Positions 1-6,132 of a stretch of DNA of 15,504 nt are shown piece by piece. The notes beneath the pieces were generated by a model. It saw nothing but the letters and a program-made list of their open reading frames with translations, had not been told where the DNA came from and made no database searches. Position 1 is the stretch's first letter. Every line of letters begins with the position of its first letter. The translations under genes and the position numbers were made by a program. This DNA comes from RUG626 sp051866775 (lineage in GTDB: Bacteria > Bacillota > Clostridia > Oscillospirales > Oscillospiraceae), in the NCBI GenBank assembly GCA_051866775.1, contig JBJDXR010000013.1:1-15504 (forward strand), given 5' to 3'.

Positions 1-676
1 CTACAATACTTGGAAGTGTAGTGGCGTCAACTTGAGCAATATCACCGATTGATGGTACGCTTACTTCCTTTTGAATAATATCACCGACTGATAGCGTGCT
101 TTCTTTCTCTAACGAGGTGGTGTTTATATTAATTTCACCTGCGTAGTCATCAAGAGATATTCTTTCAGAAATTCTGCCATATGTTTCCACGGTGGCAGAA
201 TCGTCACCTGCGTACAAATAGGCTTCTGTATCCGTAAAAACAAGCGCGATTCCCTCATCGTTGGAACTAAGGAGTTCAACATATTCATTTACATAGTCAG
301 TAGATACCTCAATCTGCATATTTCCGTCTGCATCAATAAAAGCCTTAGAAGTTGCGACCCACTTTCCATCTGAGATAACAGGGAAATAATGTATATTCTC
401 TATTTGTTTAATGCCGTCGACGGTAAGCTCATATGCGGGTATTTCGCGTCCCAAAGATAAATCTGAAAAATCGACATTACCTAGTCCGTATAACTCTTTT
501 TCAGGTATAATGGTGTTTAATAGTACTTGCACAGTTTTCTCACCAACTTCAGATAGGAAAGATAAGTTGGATTCAGAAGCGCTGATTGGATTCCCTGCGG
601 CACTTGCTGAAAAGGAGAATATAGAAATAAGAATGCAAATAGTTATAGTGACTGCTGCTAATTTTTTAATTTTCAT
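1..676 (-). CDS. Exported protein with C-terminal short tandem repeats, 3' end outside window
   Basis: A single open frame reads from ATG at 676 to the left edge, 225 codons with no stop, so the C-terminus is missing. Residues 1-26 are a clear Sec signal peptide: MKIKK, a hydrophobic core, then S-A-S-A, with cleavage likely at A26 or A27. The mature part is acidic and has no family motif I recognise. Near the edge it becomes repetitive: S-V-G-D-I-I-Q at 196-202 and S-I-G-D-I-A-Q at 209-215, then the start of another unit at 222-224, spaced 13-14 residues. No sortase or lipobox signal is visible in the part present. GAGG lies about 8 bases upstream of the ATG and TATAAT at 743-738. The gene is more AT-rich than those to its right and divergent from the PadR operon. 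Function unknown; secretion is well supported. Confidence 0.8.
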   Translation of the reverse strand, partial: MKIKKLAAVTITICILISIFSFSASAAGNPISASESNLSFLSEVGEKTVQVLLNTIIPEKELYGLGNVDFSDLSLGREIPAYELTVDGIKQIENIHYFPVISDGKWVATSKAFIDADGNMQIEVSTDYVNEYVELLSSNDEGIALVFTDTEAYLYAGDDSATVETYGRISERISLDDYAGEININTTSLEKESTLSVGDIIQKEVSVPSIGDIAQVDATTLPSIV

Positions 677-737
677 GAGAACAAACCTCGATTTAAATAA
701 TAATTTTTTGCTGCAAAATCAAAGAATTATTTGCTTT

Positions 738-743
738 ATTATA
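738..743 (-). promoter_or_regulatory. Probable -10 box of the left-edge exported gene
   Basis: TATAAT on the minus strand, 62 bases upstream of the ATG at 676. No good -35 hexamer sits 16-18 bases upstream, so only the -10 is supported. Confidence 0.4.
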
Positions 744-838
744 CTATTTCAATAATTCACAACCGGATACGCCGCCAGTGCGGAACAATTGCCCCTTATC
801 GCCCAATTTATTTATCCCATTGGACTCACTCCTCTTTA

Positions 839-861
839 TTATGTATTATTATTTTACATAA
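839..861. repeat. Inverted repeat TTATGTA-N9-TACATAA
   Basis: Perfect 7-base arms at 839-845 and 855-861 around an AT spacer. GGAGG follows directly on the plus strand (863-867) and GAGGAG precedes it on the minus strand, so the pairing extends imperfectly. It could be an operator, a weak bidirectional terminator or a relic of a mobile end. Confidence 0.4.
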
Positions 862-902
862 AGGAGGTGCATTTTGTCAACAATATCTTTGTTAAATAGG
901 TA

Positions 903-931
903 TTTAAAATTTTTGACACTTTTGATATAAT
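903..931 (+). promoter_or_regulatory. Probable sigma-A promoter of the padR operon
   Basis: TATAAT at 926-931, with TTTAAA at 903-908 as -35 and a 17-base spacer. A better -35 hexamer, TTGACA at 913-918, is also present, but its spacing to any TATAAT-like box is only 12-14 bases. The start site would fall near 938, next to the dyad at 940-960. Confidence 0.5.
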
Positions 932-939
932 ATAATAAA

Positions 940-960
940 CATATTGCTTATTCCAATATG
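940..960. promoter_or_regulatory. Perfect dyad CATATTG-N7-CAATATG, probable PadR operator
   Basis: Arms 940-946 and 954-960 are exact reverse complements with a 7-base spacer. The site lies just after the -10 box and 20 bases before the padR start, where a bound repressor would block initiation. PadR-family repressors usually autoregulate through such dyads; assignment to this PadR is inferred from position. Confidence 0.6.
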
Positions 961-980
961 AGAGGACGGAAAGGGGCGCT

Positions 981-1334
981 ATGGACAACAGTCAGGTCAA
1001 TTTTAAACGCGGTGCTGCAGCTCTTGTTGTGCTGGCAGTCCTGCGGGAGGGCGATATGTATGGATATCAGCTCGTTCAGAGCTTGTTGGAGAAGAGCGGA
1101 GGGCGGTTCGTGACGCAGGAGGGTTCTTTGTATCCGGTTCTGTACAAGCTGGAAGATCAAGGTTTTGTGTCCAGTTACCGGGTTAAGTCCGGTAAGCGTA
1201 TGACACGGGTCTACTACCACCTGGAGCCTGAGGGGATTGAGGCGCTGGAAAGAATGATTTCCGACTATACTCAGGTGACCGCGGGTGTTCTTGCTATTTT
1301 GGGGATGGAGGGAGATAATGAAAGGCAGTCTTAA
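981..1334 (+). CDS. PadR-family transcriptional regulator
   Basis: 117 residues, the usual size of a short (subfamily 2) PadR repressor. The winged helix is at about 12-83: M-Y-G-Y-Q-L at 26-31, the recognition-helix segment with E-G-S-L-Y-P-V-L at 47-54, then K-L-E-D-Q-G and the wing ending V-Y-Y-H-L. The C-terminal helix from about 85 should form the dimer. AAGGGG precedes the ATG by 4 bases. The 3' end overlaps the next start by 17 bases, so the two genes are translated together. A dyad at the promoter suggests autorepression. The ligand is unknown; small PadR genes beside a HAAS-type membrane protein often sense envelope stress or antimicrobials. Confidence 0.93.
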   Translation: MDNSQVNFKRGAAALVVLAVLREGDMYGYQLVQSLLEKSGGRFVTQEGSLYPVLYKLEDQGFVSSYRVKSGKRMTRVYYHLEPEGIEALERMISDYTQVTAGVLAILGMEGDNERQS

Positions 1335-1743
1335 CCGGGAGCTTCGGGCGTACTTCCGGAGAGTCCGTACCCTATTGCCCTGTGGAGGACACGAGAGACG
1401 GAATATTTTGGCAGGATTGAAATCCAGTATTAAATCATACATAGAAGAAAATCCGGATGCCCATATGAACGGGATTTTAGAGAAATTTGGTGCGCCGGAG
1501 GAGATAGCTGATACATATATTGGCGATCTGTCGGCAGGAGAGCTTCGGAAGACCACTGCTCCGGGACGGAAGGCCCTGAGAATATTTATTGCAGCAGTGC
1601 TTATCGCATTGATTATGTGGGCTTCCGTTGTGATTTCCGCATATATAAAGGGTCAGAAACAAGAAAACGGCTACAGAGTGATTTCTGTACAAGAGGTTGT
1701 TGATGGAGAAACGCGTACAATATCAGAGGAGGTAATTCCGTGA
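1318..1743 (+). CDS. Small membrane protein, DUF1700/DUF6120-like (HAAS-type), PadR partner
   Basis: The start is set at ATG 1318, not the earlier in-frame ATG at 1285, because GGAGGGAG lies just upstream of 1318 and the family's N-terminal helix starts there. The 141 residues comprise a charged cytoplasmic domain (1-80) containing L-K-S-S-I, Y-I-E-E-N-P and F-G-A-P-E-E-I-A, the helical pattern of DUF1700/HAAS-like proteins, then one transmembrane segment at about 87-110 and a 30-residue outer tail. The best family guess is DUF6120, from memory. Such proteins are typically encoded directly after padR and are thought to signal between membrane and regulator; that role is inferred. The last codon overlaps the next gene's GTG by 4 bases. 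Confidence 0.8.
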   Translation: MKGSLNRELRAYFRRVRTLLPCGGHERRNILAGLKSSIKSYIEENPDAHMNGILEKFGAPEEIADTYIGDLSAGELRKTTAPGRKALRIFIAAVLIALIMWASVVISAYIKGQKQENGYRVISVQEVVDGETRTISEEVIP

Positions 1744-2219
1744 AGAAGCGTTTATTTGCCGTTGTTATGATGCTTACCATTGCTTTTACCTGTATTGCCC
1801 CTGCTGCGCTGGCGGCGGACGATACAAGGCTGGTGCAGACGGAGCGTATCGATTTTGAGGATGGCAGCTACTGTATTATAACGATCGAAGAGGACACCGT
1901 TATGGCGCTTGCCTCCACCGGTACAAATAGCGGAAATAAGGTATATTCATATTATGACAGCGACGGAAATATTAATTGGGTCGCAGTGCTCAACGGGACG
2001 TTCAGCTACACCTCTGGAGTTTCCTCCACCTGTACCAACGCTTCCTGCTCAGTTAGCATATACGAAAATGAATGGTATACGATAAGTAAGAGTGCTTCCA
2101 AGAGTGGAAATACTGCATATGCGACTGTTGTGATGGGCAGAAAAGTCCTCGGAATTAAAGTTTCTGAGGAGACTGCGTACCTGACGCTTACCTGTGACAG
2201 CTACGGCAATCTTTCCTGA
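1740..2219 (+). CDS. Secreted protein of unknown function, third gene of PadR operon
   Basis: The 159-residue product starts at GTG 1740, which overlaps the previous stop as GTGA; GGAGG at 1728-1732 supports it. A classical signal peptide (MKKR, hydrophobic core, P-A-A-L-A) predicts cleavage after A25. The mature ~134 residues carry four Cys (45, 98, 103, 152), Trp 80 and 112, and are rich in Ser, Thr and Tyr, suggesting a small beta-rich extracellular domain with possible disulfides. I do not recognise an established family, though similar small secreted proteins with S-x-C-T-x-x-S-C and L-T-L-T-C-D patterns occur in Clostridia. It is probably exported under control of the PadR/membrane pair. 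A strong terminator follows. Confidence 0.85.
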   Translation: MKKRLFAVVMMLTIAFTCIAPAALAADDTRLVQTERIDFEDGSYCIITIEEDTVMALASTGTNSGNKVYSYYDSDGNINWVAVLNGTFSYTSGVSSTCTNASCSVSIYENEWYTISKSASKSGNTAYATVVMGRKVLGIKVSEETAYLTLTCDSYGNLS

Positions 2220-2245
2220 GAGGGATACAGGGATCATTCAAAGTC

Positions 2246-2285
2246 AAAACAGGCTCAGGCTTCAAATGAAGCCTGAGCCTGTTTT
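2246..2285. terminator. Bidirectional Rho-independent terminator between convergent genes
   Basis: Perfect 18-base stem (2246-2263 with 2268-2285), four-base loop AAAT, and U-tracts in both directions. It serves the padR operon from the left and the ceramidase-like gene from the right. Confidence 0.95.
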
Positions 2286-2298
2286 TATACTTTTGATT

Positions 2299-3642
2299 TT
2301 ACGCTGTCTTGATGGGTAATTGCTTCACAAGCTCCTGCATGATGCTGTGTACCGCAGCTTCGGTCTCCTGGGCTGTGCGGAGGAAGCTTGCTTGGGCTGC
2401 GTGGCCGTTTTCATATTCGACCTTGGTGTCGGGGATACAGCTTATAAAGCCGTAGCTCATATCGAGAATAGCCACATACTTAAAATAAGGCTCAAGATAG
2501 CTCTTTATTATATCGCCGATACCCCGGGCGGACTCGCCGTTTATTGAGACAAAGGCGCAGCCGCCGACAGTACAGAGGCGCAGCTTAAGGGGAATATACT
2601 CAAACTGGGGATGGGTGACAGGCTCCGGACGCTCGCCGGGCTTTTTCGGATGCTCGCCCAGCACGCGGTACTCAACCCGGGACGGGATGGCTCTGTCTCC
2701 CTTTGCGAAAAACCAATCGATGTGGTCGCTGTAATCAGACACACATTCGGCGGCCTCAATGATTTTAAGCGCCATCTGTGAGGAGAGCTTCTTAACGATC
2801 GGGATAGACGCCTGAGCAGGCAGGTTTTCGCGTACCTCCTTAAGCTCGCCCTCGCCGGTGACGGTCACATATTTGATTGATGACTGGTATACGCACTCCT
2901 GATCGCCCACGCAGCTTACGGTCCACAAAAGCGGGAATTTTTCACCGTTGTACCGCTCTACAAAGCGGCTTATCTCTCCGGTGATATCAGCGTTAAGCAT
3001 GGGGAAATCCGGGTCGTTTATAGGCATGGCCCTTCCGGCCATGCCGTAGTTAACGAGAAGTCCGATGATGTTTTCCTCTTCGTCAATCACTTTCATAATT
3101 ATCATTGTCGGGTCGGCGTTCTGATTATAGTCCTGAGTCTCTAGTGTGCCGGCGGGCGTTACCCAGTCGCGCTTTACGTTCATGTAGCTTTCGGTTTTGC
3201 CAAAGGCGACGCGCGCGGGCGTGAGCCTTCCAAGGGCCTCCTTTACCGCGTCGGCGGTTTGGTCGTGTATCATATATATCATCTCAAGCTCCGCGGGTGA
3301 GGGGACTTTGACACCACCGTAAGCGGGCTTTGCCTCCTCCGGGAAGGAGACCGTCACGCTCTGATGGTTCCGGGTGCTGCCGAATATGCAGCCCTCCTCG
3401 CTCACGCCGAACTCGGCGCAAAGTCTGTCCGCCATGCGCTGCTGTCCGGGGAAGGCGCTTAGATCACAGGAGATAAAAACGAGACGCCTGCCTCCGTCGT
3501 CCAAGACGATGACTCTTACATAGAGGTCGGAGTACACCGACTGGTATTTTTTCATTACCGGATCCTCATCTCTTATACGCATAAGCATATCGTCTGATGG
3601 GGTTATGACTCTCTTTGCCGCTGCGGCCATCAATGAATTCAT
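2299..3642 (-). CDS. Neutral/alkaline ceramidase-fold protein with missing metal ligands
   Basis: The 447 residues align by pattern with the N-terminal domain of neutral/alkaline nonlysosomal ceramidases: A-A-A-K-R-V-I-T-P near 7-15, V-F-I-S-C-D at 55-60, the active-site loop near 88-96, L-N-A-D-I-T-G near 216-222, V-G-D-Q-E near 245-249, N-G-E-S-A and the E-Y-E-N-G loop near the C-terminus. There is no signal peptide, so it is probably cytoplasmic. The family's T-H-T-H loop reads T-R-N-H-Q-S (90-95), losing the first zinc His, and the second zinc His region reads N-Y-G-M-A-G-R (199-205). The Tyr-containing G-Y-x-P loop is also changed. The fold is fairly sure; ceramidase activity is doubtful. 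GGAGG lies 8-12 bases before the ATG. It is last in a four-gene minus-strand run. Confidence 0.75.
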   Translation of the reverse strand: MNSLMAAAAKRVITPSDDMLMRIRDEDPVMKKYQSVYSDLYVRVIVLDDGGRRLVFISCDLSAFPGQQRMADRLCAEFGVSEEGCIFGSTRNHQSVTVSFPEEAKPAYGGVKVPSPAELEMIYMIHDQTADAVKEALGRLTPARVAFGKTESYMNVKRDWVTPAGTLETQDYNQNADPTMIIMKVIDEEENIIGLLVNYGMAGRAMPINDPDFPMLNADITGEISRFVERYNGEKFPLLWTVSCVGDQECVYQSSIKYVTVTGEGELKEVRENLPAQASIPIVKKLSSQMALKIIEAAECVSDYSDHIDWFFAKGDRAIPSRVEYRVLGEHPKKPGERPEPVTHPQFEYIPLKLRLCTVGGCAFVSINGESARGIGDIIKSYLEPYFKYVAILDMSYGFISCIPDTKVEYENGHAAQASFLRTAQETEAAVHSIMQELVKQLPIKTA

Positions 3643-3666
3643 AAAATACCTCCATTTATTAATAAC

Positions 3667-3690
3667 GGCGTCCCTATGAAAATGGACGCC
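3667..3690 (-). other. Hairpin across the stop of the alkyltransferase-like gene
   Basis: GGCGTCC (3667-3673) pairs with GGACGCC (3684-3690) around a 10-base loop that contains the TAG stop. Only a weak U-stretch follows on the minus strand, so an attenuator or RNA-processing site is as likely as a terminator. Confidence 0.4.
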
Positions 3691-3976
3691 ACAGATGAAG
3701 CCTCAAGTTGACGTGTCCGTTCTCTCTGAAGGTGACGCCTTCTGACGAGAGAAGCTCTCTCTGAAGCTCCTCGTGATTGGGTACAAGCCGCCCGACGCTG
3801 TTTACTACCCTGTACCAGCAAAGCCCGTCGGGGCATACTGCCATGGCATTCCCGACCATCCGCGCCCGCTCCGGAAAGCCGGTGAGCAGAGCTATAAGCC
3901 CGTAGGTTGCCACCTTACCGCAAGGAATACCGGATACGATCTTATAAACAGAACTGAAATATTCCAGCTTTTCCAT
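3674..3976 (-). CDS. Alkyltransferase-like (ATL) DNA-binding protein
   Basis: This is a 100-residue stand-alone DNA-binding domain of the O6-alkylguanine-DNA alkyltransferase family. I-P-C-G-K-V-A-T-Y-G at 17-26 is the family's helix-turn-helix entry, and A-R-M-V-G-N-A-M at 38-45 the recognition helix with the Arg finger. The active-site P-C-H-R-V is replaced by C-W-Y-R-V (53-57), so the acceptor Cys is Trp. That is the hallmark of ATL proteins, which bind alkylated bases and hand them to nucleotide excision repair instead of repairing them directly. The start ATG shares one base with the ogt stop (TGATG), indicating translational coupling. Confidence 0.9.
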   Translation of the reverse strand: MEKLEYFSSVYKIVSGIPCGKVATYGLIALLTGFPERARMVGNAMAVCPDGLCWYRVVNSVGRLVPNHEELQRELLSSEGVTFRENGHVNLRLHLWRPFS

Positions 3977-4506
3977 CAGAGCGCAGTACCTTTACTGGGG
4001 AAATACAGCTCCGTCATTTCCGTGCCCTCAAGCTGTAAAAGCGCGGCCTTTTTATCTATTCCGCCGGCGTAGCCTGTAAGGCTCCCATCAGAGCCGACTA
4101 CCCTGTGGCAGGGGATGAGTATGCTTATCGGGTTATGTCCAACAGCGCCGCCGACCGCCTGGGCAGACGCGCGTTTCCCGGTACTCTCAAAGATCTTTCC
4201 TGCAATGGCACCGTATGTAGTTACCTCGCCATAGGGGATGGTAAGGAGAATATCCCAGACCATCCGGCGAAAGGCGGTGCCGTATGGGTTAAGGGGAGGC
4301 ATGAAATCAGGCTGCTTACCGGAAAAATAAATATCCAGCCACTTATCGGTGTCTGAAAACACAGGAAGCTCGCCATATCTGAAGTCCTTTTCAAGGCCGT
4401 CCTCAAAATATTTCTGTCCCTCTATCCACAGGCCTGTCACGCTGCCACCGCTGCCGCTTATAAAAAGCGTGCCAAGCGGTGAGAAATATTTGTGCAAAAA
4501 TGTCAT
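3976..4506 (-). CDS. ogt: Methylated-DNA--[protein]-cysteine S-methyltransferase
   Basis: The 176-residue suicide enzyme moves the methyl group from O6-methylguanine (or O4-methylthymine) in DNA to its own Cys. The N-terminal Ogt-type domain covers about 1-75. The DNA-binding domain from about 76 holds I-P-Y-G-E-V-T-T-Y-G (90-99), A-V-G-x-A-V-G-x-N-P (117-126) and the intact P-C-H-R-V (132-136) with acceptor Cys133; G-Y-A-G-G follows at 145-149. Length is normal. The ATG is 10 bases after the amidohydrolase stop, with GAGGG overlapping that stop. Directly downstream lies the Trp-type paralogue, so repair and recognition proteins are co-produced. Confidence 0.95.
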   Translation of the reverse strand: MTFLHKYFSPLGTLFISGSGGSVTGLWIEGQKYFEDGLEKDFRYGELPVFSDTDKWLDIYFSGKQPDFMPPLNPYGTAFRRMVWDILLTIPYGEVTTYGAIAGKIFESTGKRASAQAVGGAVGHNPISILIPCHRVVGSDGSLTGYAGGIDKKAALLQLEGTEMTELYFPSKGTAL

Positions 4507-4516
4507 GACATAGCCC

Positions 4517-5311
4517 TCATATGTCCAGTTCTAGAAATTTGATTAGATTTCCGGAAAGTATTTTTTCCTGAGTATCAGCGGACAGCGGCAATGAGAGAAA
4601 CCGCTCAAGCTCGGATTTCGGATTCCACATGGGGTAGTCGCTGCCGAAAAATATGTTGTCCTCACCGAATATCTCGATAAACTCCATAATACGCTCGTCT
4701 GTCATAGCGTAAAAGCTTGATGAGCAGTCCACTTTGACGCCGGTACCCGGGATGAATTCCGCAGCCTCGTCCCACTCGCTCCACCCGCCGAAATGCGCGC
4801 AGATGAGCTTAAGCTCCGGGAAGCGCTCAAGAAGCCGGGGGACAAGCCGTGGATTTGAATATTCAAACCTTGGATCCCCGGTGTGGAAGAGTATGGGTAT
4901 GCAGTTTTCCTCACAGTATGAGTAGAGCGGCCACATGCGGCGGTCGTCAATCACAAATTGCTGAAAATCCGGGTGGAGCTTCACGCCGTGAAGCCCTGCT
5001 GCAATGACCCGCTCAAGCTCCTTTTCCGGTTCTGCATAGTCCGGATGTCCTGTGGCAAAGCCGATGAACCTGTCTGGGTATGAGTTGACCGAGCTGATTA
5101 TAAAATTATTTATGCTCTCCACCTGATGGGGGGTGGTGGCGACGGAGTGGATAAGAAATTTGTCTATCCCGGCCTCGTTCCCGATACCGATAAGGCGGTC
5201 CACGGTGCCGCCGGGGATGTGCATCTCAAGACCGTAGAAGCTCCCGACTCCACCGGAGGCCTTCTCAGCGATCTTATCAGGGTAAACGTGTGCGTGTGCG
5301 TCGATTATCAT
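4517..5311 (-). CDS. Amidohydrolase family metal-dependent hydrolase (Amidohydro_2, ACMSD-like)
   Basis: The 264 residues form a compact TIM-barrel hydrolase or decarboxylase. Expected metal-site positions are all present: D-A-H-A-H at 4-8 (His6, His8), K-L-H at 111-113, F-H-T-G-D at 142-146 (His143), A-H-F-G-G at 172-176 (His173) and G-S-D-Y-P at 223-227 (Asp225). The sequence shows no signal peptide, so it is cytoplasmic. Substrate cannot be told; relatives act on ACMSD- or gamma-resorcylate-type acids and many are uncharacterised. The start is right because the metal-binding HxH lies at residues 6-8. Only a weak GGAAG precedes it. It heads the ogt run, and a terminator hairpin lies about 24 bases upstream, with a possible own promoter overlapping it. 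Confidence 0.88.
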   Translation of the reverse strand: MIIDAHAHVYPDKIAEKASGGVGSFYGLEMHIPGGTVDRLIGIGNEAGIDKFLIHSVATTPHQVESINNFIISSVNSYPDRFIGFATGHPDYAEPEKELERVIAAGLHGVKLHPDFQQFVIDDRRMWPLYSYCEENCIPILFHTGDPRFEYSNPRLVPRLLERFPELKLICAHFGGWSEWDEAAEFIPGTGVKVDCSSSFYAMTDERIMEFIEIFGEDNIFFGSDYPMWNPKSELERFLSLPLSADTQEKILSGNLIKFLELDI

Positions 5312-5325
5312 GTCAATACTTCCAA

Positions 5326-5370
5326 GTAAAAATTTAAGGTGAGACTCCGCCGGGCGGACGTCTCACCTTA
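5326..5370 (-). terminator. Terminator of the AbrB-ABC operon
   Basis: An 11-base stem (5335-5345 with 5360-5370) continues after a one-base bulge by 4 more pairs. On the minus strand it is followed by AAATTTTTA. It lies 30 bases after the permease stop. Confidence 0.8.
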
Positions 5371-5398
5371 CTATGACATATTCGGAACACTTTTTCAA
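5370..5398 (-). promoter_or_regulatory. Possible promoter of the amidohydrolase-ogt run, overlapping terminator
   Basis: Minus-strand TTGAAA (5398-5393), 17-base spacer, CATAGT (5375-5370). Transcription would start near 5363, inside the hairpin arm, so transcripts from here would not form the terminator. This is a sequence match only. Confidence 0.35.
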
Positions 5399-5400
5399 GG

Positions 5401-6132
5401 TCAAACGTCATGCATTTTCCTTCTGAATACCCAAATGGCAGCCCCGAATATGACTGCTGCATAGCCGATCACCCAGAGAAGATGCCCCGGTATGGTGCTG
5501 TAATTTCCGTATAGCGCAGCCCTGCCTGCCTCCACCGCATGCATAAATGGCAGACACTGGGCGAGCTTCTGGAAAAAGCCGCCCACAAGGGCCGTGTCGA
5601 ACCACGTACCGGAGAGCCACGCGGAGACGTTAGTAAGCAGTGCGCCGCAAACGCCGCCGACCTGCTTATCGGTAAACAAGCTGCCGCAGAGAAGGCCGAT
5701 TCCTATGTACAGCAAGGCCGCGGGTATCATTATGACGATAGAGAGAAGGGTGTTGAGGCTGACTGTAAGCCCGAGCGGTACTGCAGCGGCAAAGCACACA
5801 AGGCTTTGGGCAAGACTCATTGGGATCAGAGGCAGGGTATAGCCGAAAATAAAATCGGCGGAGGACAGGGGAGATGTGAACAGCCGCGCCATAAATGAGC
5901 TTGTGCGGTCCCGGGCGATGAGCATACCGGAAAAGAGCGAAATGAAGGAAAGTCCAAAAACCGCGACACCCGGAGTGAGCTTATCGACGGCAAAAAGCTC
6001 CACAGGGATGTTTGACTGGATGAGCGAAAGCAGAAACAGCAGAACAAGAGGAAAGGCGATGCCAAACATCAGGTTGAGCTTATCACGAACGATTTCCTTT
6101 AAATTCCGAGAGGCAAACGCAGCAAATCTCAT
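5401..6132 (-). CDS. ABC-2 type transporter permease
   Basis: The 243-residue membrane protein has six likely transmembrane segments, at about 22-40, 54-74, 96-120, 128-150, 158-176 and 215-236. The N-terminal cytoplasmic stretch R-N-L-K-E-I-V-R-D-K-L is typical of ABC-2 permeases that pair with DrrA/CcmA-type ATPases and export drugs, lipids or peptides. The C-terminus is basic (R-R-K-M). The ATG overlaps the ATPase stop by 4 bases (ATGA), so the subunits are meant to be made together. If the ATPase UGA is a true stop, this permease has no full-length partner encoded in the window. Confidence 0.9.
   Translation of the reverse strand: MRFAAFASRNLKEIVRDKLNLMFGIAFPLVLLFLLSLIQSNIPVELFAVDKLTPGVAVFGLSFISLFSGMLIARDRTSSFMARLFTSPLSSADFIFGYTLPLIPMSLAQSLVCFAAAVPLGLTVSLNTLLSIVIMIPAALLYIGIGLLCGSLFTDKQVGGVCGALLTNVSAWLSGTWFDTALVGGFFQKLAQCLPFMHAVEAGRAALYGNYSTIPGHLLWVIGYAAVIFGAAIWVFRRKMHDV

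Larger units (their letters stand above)
677..980. other. Divergent intergenic control region, AT-rich
   Basis: These 304 bases separate the divergent left-edge exported gene and padR. They hold a -10 box for the minus gene, the padR promoter and dyad, and a 23-base inverted repeat (839-861) flanked on both sides by outward-facing Shine-Dalgarno-like sequences. No convincing protein gene was found. An 18-codon TTG-start frame at 874-930 has a good ribosome binding site but overlaps the promoter. Confidence 0.6.

Noticed and set aside
1..105. CRISPR-like repeat at the left edge
   Set aside because: Only two imperfect units of about 40 bases that stay in a coding frame; these are protein repeats.
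411..755. 114-codon plus-strand frame at the left end
   Set aside because: It is antisense to the exported protein, whose signal peptide and ribosome binding site are convincing.
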